A DNA stretch of 64,000 nucleotides from Gambelia wislizenii (GCA_030847615.1 JAUMIR010000003.1:61861001-61925000), one strand, 5' to 3'; positions 33,781-47,354 are shown, numbered from the stretch's first letter. Notes: generated by a model from the letters alone, not told the origin. A program made the numbers and translations.

Positions 33781-36700
33781 ACAAAGCCTTCTTCATCAGA
33801 TGCATGGACCGATATCCAGAATTTCAGGTATATATAGTATACACAGCTGGGGCATGACTGTAGACCATGATTTCAGATGGAAGTCCAAATCATCTGGAGT
33901 GCTATAGGTTGGATAAGGGTGTAGTGCATTATCTTTTTAAAAATGTGAAGAGTGGATTAAGAACCCCTTGCTTCAAATTCCATCATGAACTCATTCAGTG
34001 GCAAATTCAGGCAAGTCATTGCATGTCCAATCCAGCTCCCATCTGTAATGTGGGGATAATTTCAATTTCTCTCTTACAGGAGTGCAAGGACTAGTGTCAT
34101 TTTTTTTTAAAGAGAGAGACCTGTCTAGAGTATATAAATATCCTTTATAAGTATTTAAAAAGTATATATAAATATAATAATGTACTGATGGTTCAAGAGT
34201 TTCTTCACAGTGAGATAGCAGAAAAATCTATCCTGAAATGCACCAACTATTTGAAATATCTAACCACTACTGTGCCTGCCCGCACTTTTGAGCCACCCCC
34301 TATTTTTCTGGTTTTACCAGGGAGGTCACTGGATGATAAAAACCCAAGTGATTGGCACTATCCATTTGATTCTGGATTTCAGATACTTACTAAGGTTGTG
34401 TGGAATCTCAGTGAAAGGAAGAGGCATAAACAGTATGTGTATTATGTTTCAGTGGTAGTCAGTACCTCCTGCATTCAGAATCACAGGAGAGGTTTTAATT
34501 AAAGAAGCAAACAGTAGCAAAATAGAGACTAACCCATGTGCATGGGAAGCTAAATGAAGGCAACTATTATGTTTATCAGACATTTTTGTAGCATTTTTGT
34601 TTCTAAGAACTTGGACATTTGGGACAGAATGTGAAGTTTTGTCCATTGTAATCATTTTTAGGTACTAATTTTTGAAACATGGCATTGTTACCCAGTGTGC
34701 TTCTTGTAACAATCATTCTTAGTTTTCAGTTTGCTTTAATTTAGACCTTTGACATTGATGTAGGTCTTGAGGTCCATTTGTTTTACTAGATGGCAACTAT
34801 TTCCATTGCTTTATCAGCATCAGTGTTGCTATTCATTTTGCATTGTTCTGGTTGTTGAAATATATCTTATGTAACTATTTTGTTAATATTCATTCCCCCC
34901 TCAAAAAAAAAAAAACCAAAAAAAAAAACAACCAACCATTTTGTGTGCTTGTATGGCCTTGCTACAATTCCATTTAATAGAACAACTTGCATGAAATTGA
35001 TGGCATGTGGTTTTCTTGTCAACACTGTGTTCATTCTTTCACATGCTCATTCAGATCCTGGATTTTCATAGGAATCCCTTAAAATGTAATTGACTTTGGA
35101 AATAACATGCAAATGGACTTGTAGCACTGCACATTATGTGCAAATCTCATTTTGTTTATTAGCTTCTGTGTTTGTATGGAAAACACCCCTCTATTAATCA
35201 TGTAGACATACTGTCATAATCTAGTTATTCCCAACTAGAGTAGATCTATTGAATGAATCCAACTTATACATGTGTGGTTATCACATTTCCAACTAAAGTT
35301 GCATTTAGGTCACCGTGAATGACAAGGAAAGTTTCATATTGCAACCAATACAGGCTACAACAGCTACATGCTACAAGCAAACTGCTATTTCTCTTGTACC
35401 AAAACCTCATTCATTTTAAGTTTATCTACACATATATTGTGTGGTTATTGGAACCAGTGACTCATAACCAACATTTATATCAGATAGTATTTCTACTCTA
35501 TTGCACTGAGTTCAATTTTATTTTACGTGGTCTTTCAAATAACTTGCCACGTGGTGATTCCAGGAAGGACATTTTGGTGACCCACAGTTTCAGAGAAACG
35601 GCAGATCAGAACAGTGGTCCATAAACAATAAAAGTTTAAGAACTGCTGATGTAGGGAATTTATTTATATATTTCTAGCATTTGTTAAACACCTCATAAAA
35701 CAGATGTCTAGAGCTGTCATTTTCTTCCATGTGCTTCACCATTGCTATGAAACTAGTAGAACAGTCAACGGTGCATCTTTAAAAAACAGCTATTTATTCA
35801 CTGATGTGAATTCTTCATTTGTACACCAGAATGGTATTAGTTGATCAAGAGTGTTTGGCACTTGATACTGCCTGTATCCCAGCTGAGGGCTTACTGATGA
35901 CTCTTGGCCATTAAGCTATTTGTCCTTGCTGTCTTTTCCCTCTTGCCCTCAAAGGAGTGGGCATGAGTGTCAGTGGAAACAAAAGAAGGCAGCTTTCCTC
36001 TTCCCTTTGAATGGGGTATGGATTATGCCCAGAGGAGAGAGTGGGCAATAGTGCTGATAGCAAAGAGAAAGTGGCTCCATTGTGGGTATCTGGTTAAGCC
36101 ATGCTCTCTGGCTCCCAAACCCAAACTCAGCACTATTTGTATATTCTTGATAAACTATCTGCTGGGTATTTTATTACATGGTTAAGCTGGCAGGTTAAAG
36201 CAGGGATGGGCAACTTCAACAACTCCAAGGGCTAATTTTCTGGCCCTGAGATCCTCCAGGAGCCACGCAGACCAGGGGCGTCTAGGAGAATCTGATCAGG
36301 GTCAGCAAAAACAGGCTTGGGGAAGGCAGATGTGGCTAGGGCCAGACTTTGCCAACCCTTGTATTAAAGTTAGAAAAGATCTTACAGTGTCTTATATTTT
36401 TTAAAAAATTGTAACTACCTAACTAACTTTATAGAAAAATGCCATGGGCCTGTGTCCATATTCTGCTGCTTTTCTGTGAGCCTATACAGTCCATCACAGT
36501 GTGAAGGAGACAGCTTTTGAATTGTTTCTGACCATTCCAGGTGCAGAGAAAGGTTGGAAATATTTGTGCTTGTACCAGCGGACACTAGTCTCCAGCGTAT
36601 CTGCTGCTGTAATTTAGCAAAGGTCATTTTCAAAAGCACCTCTTGTACAATTATTTTTTATATGACATTGATGTACTATTTATCTTTTCCAGCAATATGT

Positions 36701-36860
36701 CATCATTATAAGATGTCTTGTCAAGGAAGGGGAAAACAACAGGAGAGTCTTATGTTAATTCAAAGGTGTGAAAGAGTAGCTAAGAGTCTCTAACAAAAGA
36801 CCTTCTCAGAAGACTTGCCAGGCTCCCCCACTCTCATTCCTTCTTCTTAGTGGCATTTAA
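33781..36860. other. Unassigned AT-rich stretch
   Basis: No gene or family recognised. An A-run (about 34903-34930) and a GGGATGGGCAACTTCAACAA phrase near 36203, common in lizard repeats, are the only landmarks. Confidence 0.4.
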
Positions 36861-36863
36861 CTA

Positions 36864-37094
36864 CAGTTGTCCCTTCACATTTGCTGGGGTTTGGTTCCAG
36901 GACCCCCTGTGAATACCCAAATCCGTGAATACTCAAGTCCCATTGTATGCAATGGCATAGCAAAATGGTGTCCCTTACATAAGATGGCAAAGTCAAGGTT
37001 TGCTTTTTGGATTATTATTTTTTTAAAGAATATTTTCAAGCCATGAATACTTAAAACCGTGAATGCCAAATCCGTGAATGTGGAGGGACAACTG
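36864..37094. mobile_element. Tigger-like MITE with TA target duplication, second copy
   Basis: The ends CAGTTGTCCCTTCACATTTG and AATGTGGAGGGACAACTG are inverted repeats with TA on both sides. The interior matches 24609-24821 closely, with an additional AAATCCGTGAATACTCAAG block missing from the other copy. Non-coding. Confidence 0.85.
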
Positions 37095-37096
37095 TA

Positions 37097-39165
37097 CAGT
37101 ATTTCCTTCTGGGAATTTTCCTGTTCCTTCTACACAGCTGGCTAACACATAAGGACATATGTGAAAACAAAAGTTAACATATATTGTGGTGAAATTATTT
37201 TATTAATCTAAATGAGTAGGTTTGTCTCTGCTTTTGTTTTAAAAATAAAGTGTTTCTTAAAGACATTAAGTTTATTTTCAAGAATGGTCCAAAAATATTT
37301 TAGATTGCTTTTACATTTGTTCTGGGTTTGTTTTCTTGATGCAATTTTGGTAGCAGCCTTTTAAAAATATTCTGTTGGACACTCTGCTCCAAGGTGAAAT
37401 TTTAAAAAAAATTGCCTCAGTTCATGTAATTAAAGTTATGTAACATGTTCTCAGTTTGGAATAATTAGGCCTGTTTATAAGTATAAGTAGACTTTTAGCA
37501 GTCTGCATGAGAGAGCATAGTTCAGAATACTGGTAAAACAAATCATGCATTAGGAAAGGTTGAATTCAGTGGCCTGTCTATAGGAATTAAATTTGTACAT
37601 TTATGTCTTCTGAATAATTTATCCCCATCCTTGCTTAAAAACTTGCATCTATAGAGACTTGGGGGTACTGCATAAGAGGAGCACATTTACTACATCAGGA
37701 CTGGGAAATGTGTATCCTTTCAGATGATGTTAGACTGCACTTCCCATGAGCCCTAGCCAGCATAGCCTGTGGCAAGGTGTGAGGGGAAGAGCAGTCCCGC
37801 AATATCTGGGGCTGCACAGTATGAGCAGGAATGCTGGTAGTGTCTATGAAAATGGGGTTGTGTTAGTTGAGACAAGGGATATTAAGGATACTTACACATT
37901 TCATCTCCAGTGAGATGTGGCATCTCAACAAATTAAGGTACCCCATTGCCCCCCCCCCTTTTTCCATTTGATGACTTTTTGTGAAAGTTCTGTTTGGTTT
38001 TTGTACTGATTTTTTTCAAATAAAATCCCAATTGTTTTTTTTTTAATTAAAAATGCACAAAAACTATTGTCTTCTCATCTAGTGAGGAGAGAACTTTTGA
38101 AATTCTTTGTTCTTCCATGCAAGAACAAAATAGATGAAGATTTATACCCCTAGCCAGGACTCTGCATGAGTCATTTGAAGTTCTTTGCTCTATAAGTAAC
38201 CTACTTCATGACCCTTGCCTTCTGCTTGTAGTAATATCCTGATTTGGTGTGGATTGTCTAAGTTGGTCTGTGTTGAGTCTCCTGTCATCTATCTGCTCCT
38301 GCCTCACAGCAAAGCATGGAATTCAAGGGCCAGTTGGTTGGAACTACAGTACCAGGTATTCATCGGTGGTGGCCACTGATAAGGAACAGCTACTAGTGCC
38401 TCAGTACAGACTAGGGGAAGAAGACAGGGAATATAAGCCAGGGATCCTTCTCAAAACTAAGACCATCCCAGTTGATCTTAGTAGTCTCTTACATCCTTTT
38501 TAGCTCATATGATTTTGTGATGTACTTGGGGATTCCCCTTCTCAAAGTGAAGATTGGCTTTTCCTCGGCAATGTGATCTTCCTAATGTCCCTTTTCCAGT
38601 GTCCTGTTTCTGACATGCTTCATTGTGGTAGCTTTGTTCAACATTGGCTTCAACACATGAGGCTAAATAAACATAGTGGGAATGGGGCTGTACGTTCCAG
38701 CCATGCCTATAACCCCACATGCAGAGGTTCCTCTTAACACCATTGCACAGTACAAGTGAACATCTTCCAAGGCTTTTAAAACATGTTTAGCTGAAGATGC
38801 TTGAGCCTCAGCCTGATAGGCTGGGTTCTTTATTAGAGTTCCCAGTCATGCAGAGACTACTTAGTGGGTTGATACAAAGTGTGAGAAACTCTCTTTATAC
38901 CTTTGTACTAAAAATACAAATCTCGAAAGACTAACCACTTTTGGGGGGGGGGTGAGTTTGAGGGCAAGGACTGTTCCCCACCCAGCTACATCTGTTGATC
39001 TTTCATATGTTTGGACAAATGCCAAATGCCACTGTTCTTCCATATTCAGCTACTCCCTGACTTCAGATACCAAAAGATGGTTTAAAGTTATTCTCACACT
39101 TTAGGTAAGCTCTGGTCAAAAAACTTCATATTTTAGCATAAAATGAGGGTGTGATAATGGGTGTA
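37097..39165. other. Mostly unassigned stretch
   Basis: No coding sequence supported. A fragment around 37725-37770 (GACTGCACTTCCCATGAGCC, then AGCCAGCATAGCC) resembles a phrase that recurs in reptile repeats. Confidence 0.4.
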
Positions 39166-39770
39166 CTGCATCTCCCATTATCCTCCAGCATAGCAATCAG
39201 GTAAGTGAAGGGTTAACTAGGAGCTGCAAAAGGTTACACCTCTAGGGGCATCATCATCAATGGTGTCAGATCACCAGAGATAGGAAGACCAATCAGGACT
39301 TGAGAGAGGCAATTTGAAAAGTTAATATAGGCTGGCTCAAAGCCACAAGGAGCCAGACAAAGAAATTCTGAAATGGAGGTAACATCACTTCTCAGATAGA
39401 GAAGAACAAAGAAGGACTAAGAGGCCTGGGATGTCGGGGACACCTCATGTCAGAGATGAACAAAAACTGGACTTTATAATGTGTGAGTAGCTAGGAGAAT
39501 GTTTAGCTAGTTTGTGTTTAGGAAATTATGTTTTACTTTCCTTGGCTGAATGATTTGCTATTTCTGTAAGTTTTAAGATGTACCTGGAAAGGGAAGAGCC
39601 TTTTCCATGAGATTTTTTGCATGTTATGAGCTTTGCTTGAATAAATAAGCTTTTTCTATCTTTCTATCATCTGATGCGCACACGTGCCTTGTTTTCACTC
39701 GGTCATCATCTCCTTTTTGGGGAAGGAGAGAGGGAAGGTTCTTTTCTGCAAGGGCAGGGAATAACAAAGA
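39150..39770 (+). mobile_element. Candidate solo LTR (endogenous retrovirus type)
   Basis: The order of signals resembles an LTR: TGATAATGGGTGTACTG near the 5' side, a TATA-like TTAATATAGG at about 39321, a polyadenylation signal AATAAA at about 39640, then a GT/T-rich segment and AATAACA near 39765. Neither border nor a target duplication could be fixed, and no internal retroviral sequence is present. It could instead be another kind of non-coding repeat. Confidence 0.3.
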
Positions 39771-40975
39771 ACTAGAAATCCCACAACCTCCCTTTGGGCT
39801 GCATTGAAGGGATAGGAAAATCAAAGGGTGGTGGCAGCTGGACAACAGGGGGTGCTATTGAGGGAATTCCCAGGCAGAGGAATTCCAAGATTGCATCTCA
39901 GAAGATCAGCTTAGGGGCTCTCAGGCTTGAAGAACCCCCCAGGCTGATTGCATGGTGGCAGCCTTTCAAGCGTGTGCATGTGTGTGAGTGCACACTGTGG
40001 GGGGCTGGCTACACATGACAGAGGGGAAAGTGAGACCAGGCCAGCACTGCGAAGAGTATGTATTTTATTTCACTTATATTTTGCCTTTCTCCCAGAACTG
40101 AAATTCAAAGTTGGTCACAACAAAGCTAAAGCAGAGACCAAAAAACCCAACCAAGAAGCTATAAACTGAGAACATTATAATATTAAAACACATTTTATTT
40201 TTAAAAGCAATTTTAAAATATCATTAAAAATGGAAAGCACCAACATTTATGCACATCTGCAGGTATCCTAGTATAGAGTGAATAGGGTGGGGAGAAGATA
40301 TGCATGCGCTTACAGTAATATTGCTTGAGTCTGTGGTATACCAAGTATAGTGAAAGTTGTCACAGTTATTTTAGCAATACAGTAGTGGTTCTTAAAGTTG
40401 CAAGCTGCTGAGAGAAATTTTTAAAATACAGTACTGACTGAGAGACCAATGACATGGTGATAAGTAGTGCAAGTAAAAAATGAGCATCCGGCTTTTAAAA
40501 AAGAAATGTCCAAGTCTTCCTTCCAAATGAATATTGCTCATTCTCAGAAAATGTATTTGTCCTGCAAAAAATGAGACAGCTTGCTGTTTTTTAAGCAGAA
40601 GCTGTTTTGCTGGACAGCTGGTGAGTTCAGGCTGGCAAGATTGGGGTGTGCATGTGGGAATGATGTAACAGTCTTGTGTTGTTCTTTTTGTTTATAAACT
40701 CACAGCAAACCTTGTCTGTCTTTGTAAGATGTTAATGTGTAATTGTGAGGACAAAGCAGCAAAAATCAGCAAGATTCTCTCCATCCCCTCCCCTCCCCAT
40801 CTTTCTTCTTTACCCAGAGCCAACCTATACCAGCAGTCAATCACTGTAGATGTGCAGAAACAAAGAAAACATTACCAAATGACTCCCTGACCAGGAGCTA
40901 AATTCAGGCTTGGCATACCAGAGGTATTTGTTTCTCACACCTCCATTCAGCCTTCTTTTTTTGTGATTCACCCAC

Positions 40976-41165
40976 CACAACAACAATAAAATTTATTTAT
41001 ATCCTGCCCCTCTACAAAATGCAATCAGGATGGCTTACAACATTTTAAAATATACATTTAAGACCCTCCATCCCACCCCCCTTAAAATACAATTAAATAA
41101 TCCAAAAAATTAAAACATACTAAACAAATATTAAAAATAAGAATAAATAATAACCCACAACAGGG
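40976..41165 (-). mobile_element. L2/CR1-type LINE 3' end, reverse
   Basis: AACAACAATAAAATTTATTT followed by TATCCTGCCCCTCTAC and GATGGCTTACAACATTTTAA is the reverse of a LINE 3' end, parallel to 53430-53500. Only the UTR tail remains. Confidence 0.6.
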
Positions 41166-41333
41166 CAACAGAAAACAGAACCTGCAGTATTAATGTGTGT
41201 CCACTGTGTGGTTGTCTGGGCCTGTAAAGCTGGCTTGGCAAAATAAAGTGAATTATGGGCTCACAGTTATACCTGTAGAATGCTGAGGTAAGTACTATCA
41301 CCAAGTTCTGACAGAAGGTCTAAATACACTAAA

Positions 41334-42135
41334 GGCATCAGATCCTGTCTGATCTTGGAAGCTAAGCAGGGACAGCTCTAATTAGTACTTAGATGGCAGA
41401 TTGCCAATGAATACCAGGTGCTGTAGGCTATATTTCAGAGGAAGGTACTGGCAAACCACCTCTTTGTAGGGAATTAGAGTGTCCCAGAGTGTTAGCCCTT
41501 TTTTGGGAAGCTCTTATGAAATTAAAACTGTTAAGTGTTAACTTTCTTGTAGCATGGGGCAGACAATGTACATTACTTTGCCCTGAACTTAAACTGATTC
41601 CAAAAAGAAAAGAGTCAGGCAGCTTCAAGGTAAAAGACTTAAAGCTTGACTAATGGCTATGCCTTTACATATGCGTGGAGAACCTACATCCTAACTAAAT
41701 AATGAATAAGGGGTAAGAGATGGATGCTTCATCTTGACTCACCATCTTAATGAGAAGGAAGCATGGCAGGGAAGAAGAGTAGAGAGCCTAGAGAGAGTAT
41801 AGCATGGTAACAAAATGGGCCAAGAAGAGATATATCGTTATGATCAAGATTAAAGGAAGTGTCCTAGGTCACATGGTATTGTCGCTTTGTTGCAAACTAT
41901 TTACAAACATGAACTTCAAAGGCAGAACAAGTAAGTTCTGAATGAGAGAAAGAGAGGGATTTAAACATGCAGGAAATTTTGTCCTACTGAGGACCCACTT
42001 GCCCTAATGGCAAGAGAGTAGCAGGAGAGAGAATACTGCATTTTCCCAACACTCTTGAGTATTACTTGCCTAAGAAAACCGTATGAAGTTCATGGGGTTG
42101 CCATAGGGCAACTTGAAGGCACATTGCAAACACAC
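41334..42135 (+). mobile_element. 5S-headed Sauria-type SINE, split by a solo LTR
   Basis: The 5S-like head GATCTTGGAAGCTAAGCAGG is followed by CCAGGTGCTGTAGGC and by TTCAGAGGAAGGTACTGGC. The SINE then breaks at 41464 and resumes at 42052 with TGAGTATTACTTGCCTAAG, ending ACTTGAAGGCACA. Comparison with 52191 shows nothing else is missing. 5S-headed SINEs with this tail are known from squamates. Confidence 0.88.
41465..42051. mobile_element. Solo LTR with 5-bp target duplication
   Basis: The 587-bp insert starts TGTAGGGAA and ends TTTCCCAACA, so it has TG/CA termini with short imperfect inverted repeats, as in LTRs. CTCTT precedes it (41460-41464) and follows it (42052-42056), and removing the insert restores the SINE. 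No internal domain, primer-binding site or second LTR remains, so it is a solo LTR left by recombination. It carries no gene. Orientation and family (endogenous retrovirus or other LTR retrotransposon) cannot be decided from the sequence. Confidence 0.88.
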
Positions 42136-44300
42136 AGGCTTTGTCCAGGTAGAATGCAGATGACACATATAGGCAGTTGGTTGCTTCCATGTTCATTAGG
42201 TGGTTGAGCTTTTCCATGTCCTATGTTGGACTTCAAAGGAGCTATCCAAGGTACTGAACTTTATCTTCAAGTTGGTTCACCACACTGAGTGACATGCACT
42301 GACACTATGGGAATCATCCAAAATAAGGAGGGCCTAGCATGTGCCTAGCATATGTATGTTTTCTTCATCTCATTTTTCTGTGACTAAACAATTGTTTTTC
42401 TTTCTCAATGTTTGTGCAATCAGGAAGTTGGTTTTATATGTTCTTTATGGTCTGCAACTCTTGGAAATTCAGACATGGTAGTGAGTGTGTGTACCACATG
42501 TATGTGCATGCAGGTATGTAAGATAGAGATTTTGATGGTAAAGTAAACTAGACCAGTACAGTTTGATACCTTGATGTCTTGTTTCCTGAGCAAACAGTTC
42601 TGAGCCTGCATCTTTTGCGTTCTTCGTCTTGAAAGTAATTCCAACTGATTTCAATGGAACTTAAACCAAGGGATAAGATTGCAGACTTTAGCTGGGTTCT
42701 GCAAATTCCTTTAGGCATAGCACAGCTGAAGAATATACAGTAATTAAGAAAAGGGAAAAGAAAGAGGATAGTGCTTCTGGGGACACTGCTTCTAGATTAA
42801 TCAGTTTCTTGGGTTAGAAAGGTGAGACACTATATGGTCTGAATGCGGGCCTGTTCTTTAAAGGGAAGGTGTCATGTCACACAATTAAAAAAAAATCTTT
42901 CCAAAAAAAGGTGGAATAAACTAGTGCTCCCACTGGTCGGGCACAGCCAGTCCCTTTGTCTTAGCTGTATTCCGAGGTCCTAGCAATCCATAAAAGGATT
43001 ATTCAATGAAGGTATTCTATGGGCTCTAGACAGATCCATAGGACATCACACTGTCCATGCAGTGAACTTCCATTTTCAAACCTGGAGACAAGGGTCCTTG
43101 CTGCCTTTACTGAAGATTTTCTCCCTTTTACCTTTTTAGGGCTTAACTGCATAGTTCTGTGGGCCTTTACTGCAGACTTCTCCAGCAGTTGGCCATGCTG
43201 GTAGGGGGATGATGCCAGTAGTAGTCCAAGAGATGTGAAGAGTGTTGTATTTAAGAAAATCTGCAGGAAAAAAGAAACCTCTTTTGCTTGCCACAACTCT
43301 TATCAGGCCTCATAGGAGAAAAAAAGTTGTCTGATAAAGCAACCATTTTGCCCTTTTGCCTACAATTACAATTTCTTTATTCACTTTCTGCTACTGAGCC
43401 TTGAGTTTCTTTGGTATTATTATCCTTATAGTGACTGTCATTGCTAATTTATTTTTAAGTACTCTCTAGATAGTATCAGTTTCAGATTTTCATAGGTGGC
43501 TTAGCAGTTGGAGGAGTATTCACTATAAAGAGCTGCCTACTATATGTTTTTGCATTCATTACACTTAAAATACTACTTTGTCTCTTTGTGTTACATTTTA
43601 GTTGGAATTTCTAAAACCTTTTACTTGCTAACCTCTCTAGATCTTGAATACACAGTGTTTAGAATTAATTTGCTGGTAGTGTTTTATGCCATATATAGCT
43701 GTTTATCTGCAACTAAATTGTGTGGCTGCACCAAATGCATTTTTTACCTTGTTAACCAGTTCTAGCTTATCCCTTGTAAAACTCTTCCAGATTGCTTGAC
43801 GTATTAGAATCGTGGCATCTTTTGGAACTCCATTCCTTGTTCTCGACTTGCTGTCTCAGAACTAATGAGCAGTGAAAATTACTTGGTAAAGCCATATATC
43901 TTTTTTATTTAATTTTGAGGGTTCTGCAACTATGCTGCAATGCGAATTTAAAATCAAAATAATCAGACATGCTTATATGCCCTGTCCCCAGGCCACACAA
44001 AATAATGGTTACAACATCTGCTGTGTGGCTGCTTTGAATAATATGAGCTCATTCCTGCTCTCCAGCTTGATAAGAAAACTACAGTGGCTTAGGCTAGTAC
44101 AGGGATCTTCCCCGGGGATTACACATATTGGAATTTGTCAAAGATCTTGCCTGCCTCATATGTTGTTCCATTTTTTGGCAAGATGAAACAATACCATGTT
44201 GCATATGTTTTTGCCTTTCTTGATAGTATCATCATTTTTTAATTGTTTTTGATATCCATTGTAAAATCAGTGAATTTCAAAGCAAATACTAATGGTATTG
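42136..44300. other. Unassigned AT-rich stretch
   Basis: No recognised gene or repeat family. Confidence 0.4.
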
Positions 44301-44301
44301 T

Positions 44302-44530
44302 TGCTGTTGTGTGCTTTCAAGTTATTTCCAATTTATGGTGACCCCAAGGTGAACCTCTTTGGGTTTTCTTAGCAGAATTTATTCAGGGAGGGGGTTGCCC
44401 TTACTTTTCTCTGCGGCTGAGAGAGTTGCACTTGCCCAAGGTTGCCCAGTGGGTTTCTATGGCCAAGCAGGGATTCAGACCCTGGTCTCCCAGTGTCCTA
44501 GTTCAACACTCAAACTAGAATACCATGATG
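44302..44530 (-). mobile_element. tRNA-derived SINE, reverse
   Basis: TTGCTGTTGTGTGCTTTCAA at one end, TTGCCCAAGGTTGCCCAGTG in the middle and GGGATTCAGACCCTGG (B-box side) then TACCATGATGGCT at the other. Near-complete. Confidence 0.83.
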
Positions 44531-45510
44531 GCTACAGAATTTGAAATCCCATGAAAAAAAAATTAGCCGGACCCTTAGGGGCTTAAATCCACTGATAGGT
44601 GGGCCAGGAAAGGAAACCAGACTCCTTAACAGTTGCTCCCAGCACCCCAAGTGAAGCAGCTTGACTGTGGGAGCAAAGGAGGAAAGTCCTCCACCTCCAG
44701 CCAAGCCAGGCTCCAGGCTGTTGCAGGTACTGGAGACCCTCCCTTGTTCTCTCCCTGACTACCCAACCAAAAAGCCACCCCACTGTCACATCAGCCTGCC
44801 CTCTTTCCTTACCCCCAGGAACACTGCAAGTGCACCCACACAGAGTCCTCCCAAGGAATAAGTTTCCACAACCTGTTCCTGGTGTGCAGAAAATTAGGAA
44901 GGGGGGGGATGAGAGAAAAGCTCCTTCCTCAGATCCTTCTCTTCGTGCACTTCTAGGAGTCCCTTTCGTGCTTAGCCAAACCACCTCTACCCACTGAGGC
45001 AATTACCTGGACAACTGACCCACGGTCACCCAACAGTGGACCCTGACCATCAGGAAGGTCTGCTTCCAGTGAACAGCTGGGAGACTTGCCTGGAAAAAAT
45101 GACTGAGGCCTGAACCTGCTCTTGGTGGCTCTTTCCAGAAGAAGTCTGCTCCATCTTCTGCATAACAACCGTTCAGATAGTTCAAGGTCTTGCGTATCTG
45201 CTCAACCTTCCATTTTCATGGTTAAACTAACCAGTACCTTCACTCATTCATCATAGAGCTTGGTTTTGAGATCCTTCAGTATCATGGGTCAGTCTCATTT
45301 GGACACTCAAATGTTTTATTCTGATATTTTATTTCTGTACCAGTTAGATGAACTCGGAACATTCTTATGCAAAGTTACTGTTTTGGCACACTAAGGATAA
45401 GATTTGGATCACATATTCTATCCTTTCCCCTCTAAAATCTACTTTTCCTTTTTGTGTAGAAGTATAATTACTAATATAAATTCCTTTGGATTTTTTTCTG
45501 AACTAATGTT
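44531..45510. other. Unassigned stretch
   Basis: Moderately GC-rich to about 45180 with overlapping open frames on both strands that do not resemble known proteins. A 139-codon minus-strand frame (44583-45002) has no recognisable motif and no supporting splice or start context. Confidence 0.4.
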
Positions 45511-45514
45511 GACC

Positions 45515-46440
45515 TTATCTCTGGCTTTTCTTAGCAAATGAAGATTCAGGAAGGACTCATCCCGCGCTTTCTGCAAGCGCGCTGATGACTAAAAAAGCCA
45601 ATCTGAGATAAACAAGTCTGGTTGCAGAAAGCACAGCAAAAGGTCTCCTTGGGTGATGTTTCCGGGTTGTGATTCTTTCCCCGTTGTCATTTCTCTTCAA
45701 GACTTGTTCGGCGTGAGTTCTCAAATAAGGCTGCAGCATTGTGGATAGTGCGTCTCCATGCCTCCCGATGTGAGGCCAGGGCGGACCATTGTTGGTGATC
45801 AATTTGGCCGAGTCTGAGATGTTGTTTCAGGGAGTCCTTGTATTGCTTTTTTGGAGCGCCCCTCTTATGCTGACCCATGGCGAGTTCACCGTAGAGTACT
45901 ATTTTTGGGAGGTGATGGTCCTCCATCCTAGAAATGTGCCCTGCCCAGCGCAGCTGTGTTCTCAATATCATGGCCTCAATGCTGGTGATCCCTGCTTGCT
46001 CAAGGACAGTAACATTCGTCACATAGTCAGTCCAGTGTATATTTAGGATTGTGTGTATACAGCGCTGATGAAAGCATTCGAGGAGTCATAAGTGGTGGCG
46101 ATAGGTGACCCATGTTTCAGACCCATAAAGGAGAATAGACAGTACAATGGCTCTATACACACTGATTTTTGTGCTTCGCCTCAGGTGTTTATTACTGCAG
46201 ACTCTTTTGTAAAGTCTTCCAAATGCGCTATATGCCTTTGCTAATCTGTGATCGATCTCTTTGTCAGTCTTGGCATCTGAGGAGATAATGCTTCCCAGAT
46301 AGGTGAACTGCAGAACAGACTTAAGCATAGATTTGCCGACAGCAATGTGGGGATGATGGTATTCGTCCTGTGGTGCAGGCTGGTAAAGAACTTCCGTTTT
46401 CTTCAGGTTGACTTCCAGCCCAAACATCTCTGCAGCTGTT
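45515..46440 (-). pseudogene. LINE RT C-terminal fragment (left copy)
   Basis: On the minus strand a single frame reads FGLEVNLKKTEVLYQPAP, then FTYLGSIISSDAKTDKEID, then KISVYRAIVLSILLYGSETW, then an in-frame TGA, then TQLRWAGHISRMEDHHLPK, then GAPKKQYKDSLKQHLRLG. This is the thumb and C-terminal part of a non-LTR retrotransposon RT. The 3' end is near CTTTCTGCAAGCGCGCTGATG, and the CxxC of the usual C-terminal zinc finger is degraded. The same element recurs inverted at 47563-48235. Clade not resolved (RTE, I or related). Confidence 0.8.
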
Positions 46441-47354
46441 GCGAAGCAGGATGTTAGGCGCTTATTTTAGAAAAGCAAATTCAGGGTGAAGAGCACATGG
46501 CTGGTGGGGGAATATTGGCTCAGTTTATAGTCAGTGAGTGGGTGAGTGAATGAACAAAATTAGGTCAGTTGCATAGATGTTTTGTGGATGAAGATACCTG
46601 CGTTATTTCTTTGAAGTACTCCATTAAGAGACATACCGGTAGTTCAATGTGCTGATTTCTTGCTCCTCTGTTTAAAAAACAATGTTACTTAGTTGACATT
46701 TCTAATGTCTTATGATGATTAGAATTTTTATTTGTGATTAATTTAACATGCAATCCTGAAGTAAACTAAGAAGTAAATCCTATTGAGTTCAGAAGTACTT
46801 AAAATCTAACCTTCCCTGTCATTTTTGCTTTAAATGAGCATTGGAATTAATAATAGCATTGCATGTTTTAATTATAACCGTTATATAAGAAGGATAATTT
46901 TAGCTATTGTTATGTCAAAGACTATAAAATCCAAGATTTCTGAATCACCTGACACGAATTTTCCTGAATCAGAACAGAATGCTAAGCTTGTGGCTACTAG
47001 TGGGAGCACTTCATGGACATTTTTGACTTGATGGAGGTCCCAAAAGCAGAGAAAATTAGCCTCAGCAGAGATAAGAAATAATGCATTTGGCATTGGCTTT
47101 CAGTGTTGGCTTTCTCTGACAGGCTGTTCATAACAGGAACATGACATTTTTCCAGGCAATTCATAACTGCCATGCTTTTTCCTGTTTAATAGTAAAGTGG
47201 CTTGTCTGGGTATTATGAAATATACATAGGCAAAACTACAAGGATCTAGAAATGCTACTGGAAACCTCAAGTGTACATGAATAAAGCAGTTCCATTCAAT
47301 AGGACAGGGGAAATCTGTCAATTTCACTACCTCTCCCATGTTTATACTTCAAGT
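46441..47354. other. Unassigned stretch between LINE copies
   Basis: AT-rich; no recognised family. Confidence 0.4.

Noticed and set aside
44583..45002. 139-codon minus-strand open frame
   Set aside because: GC-rich segment with overlapping open frames on both strands; no recognisable motif.
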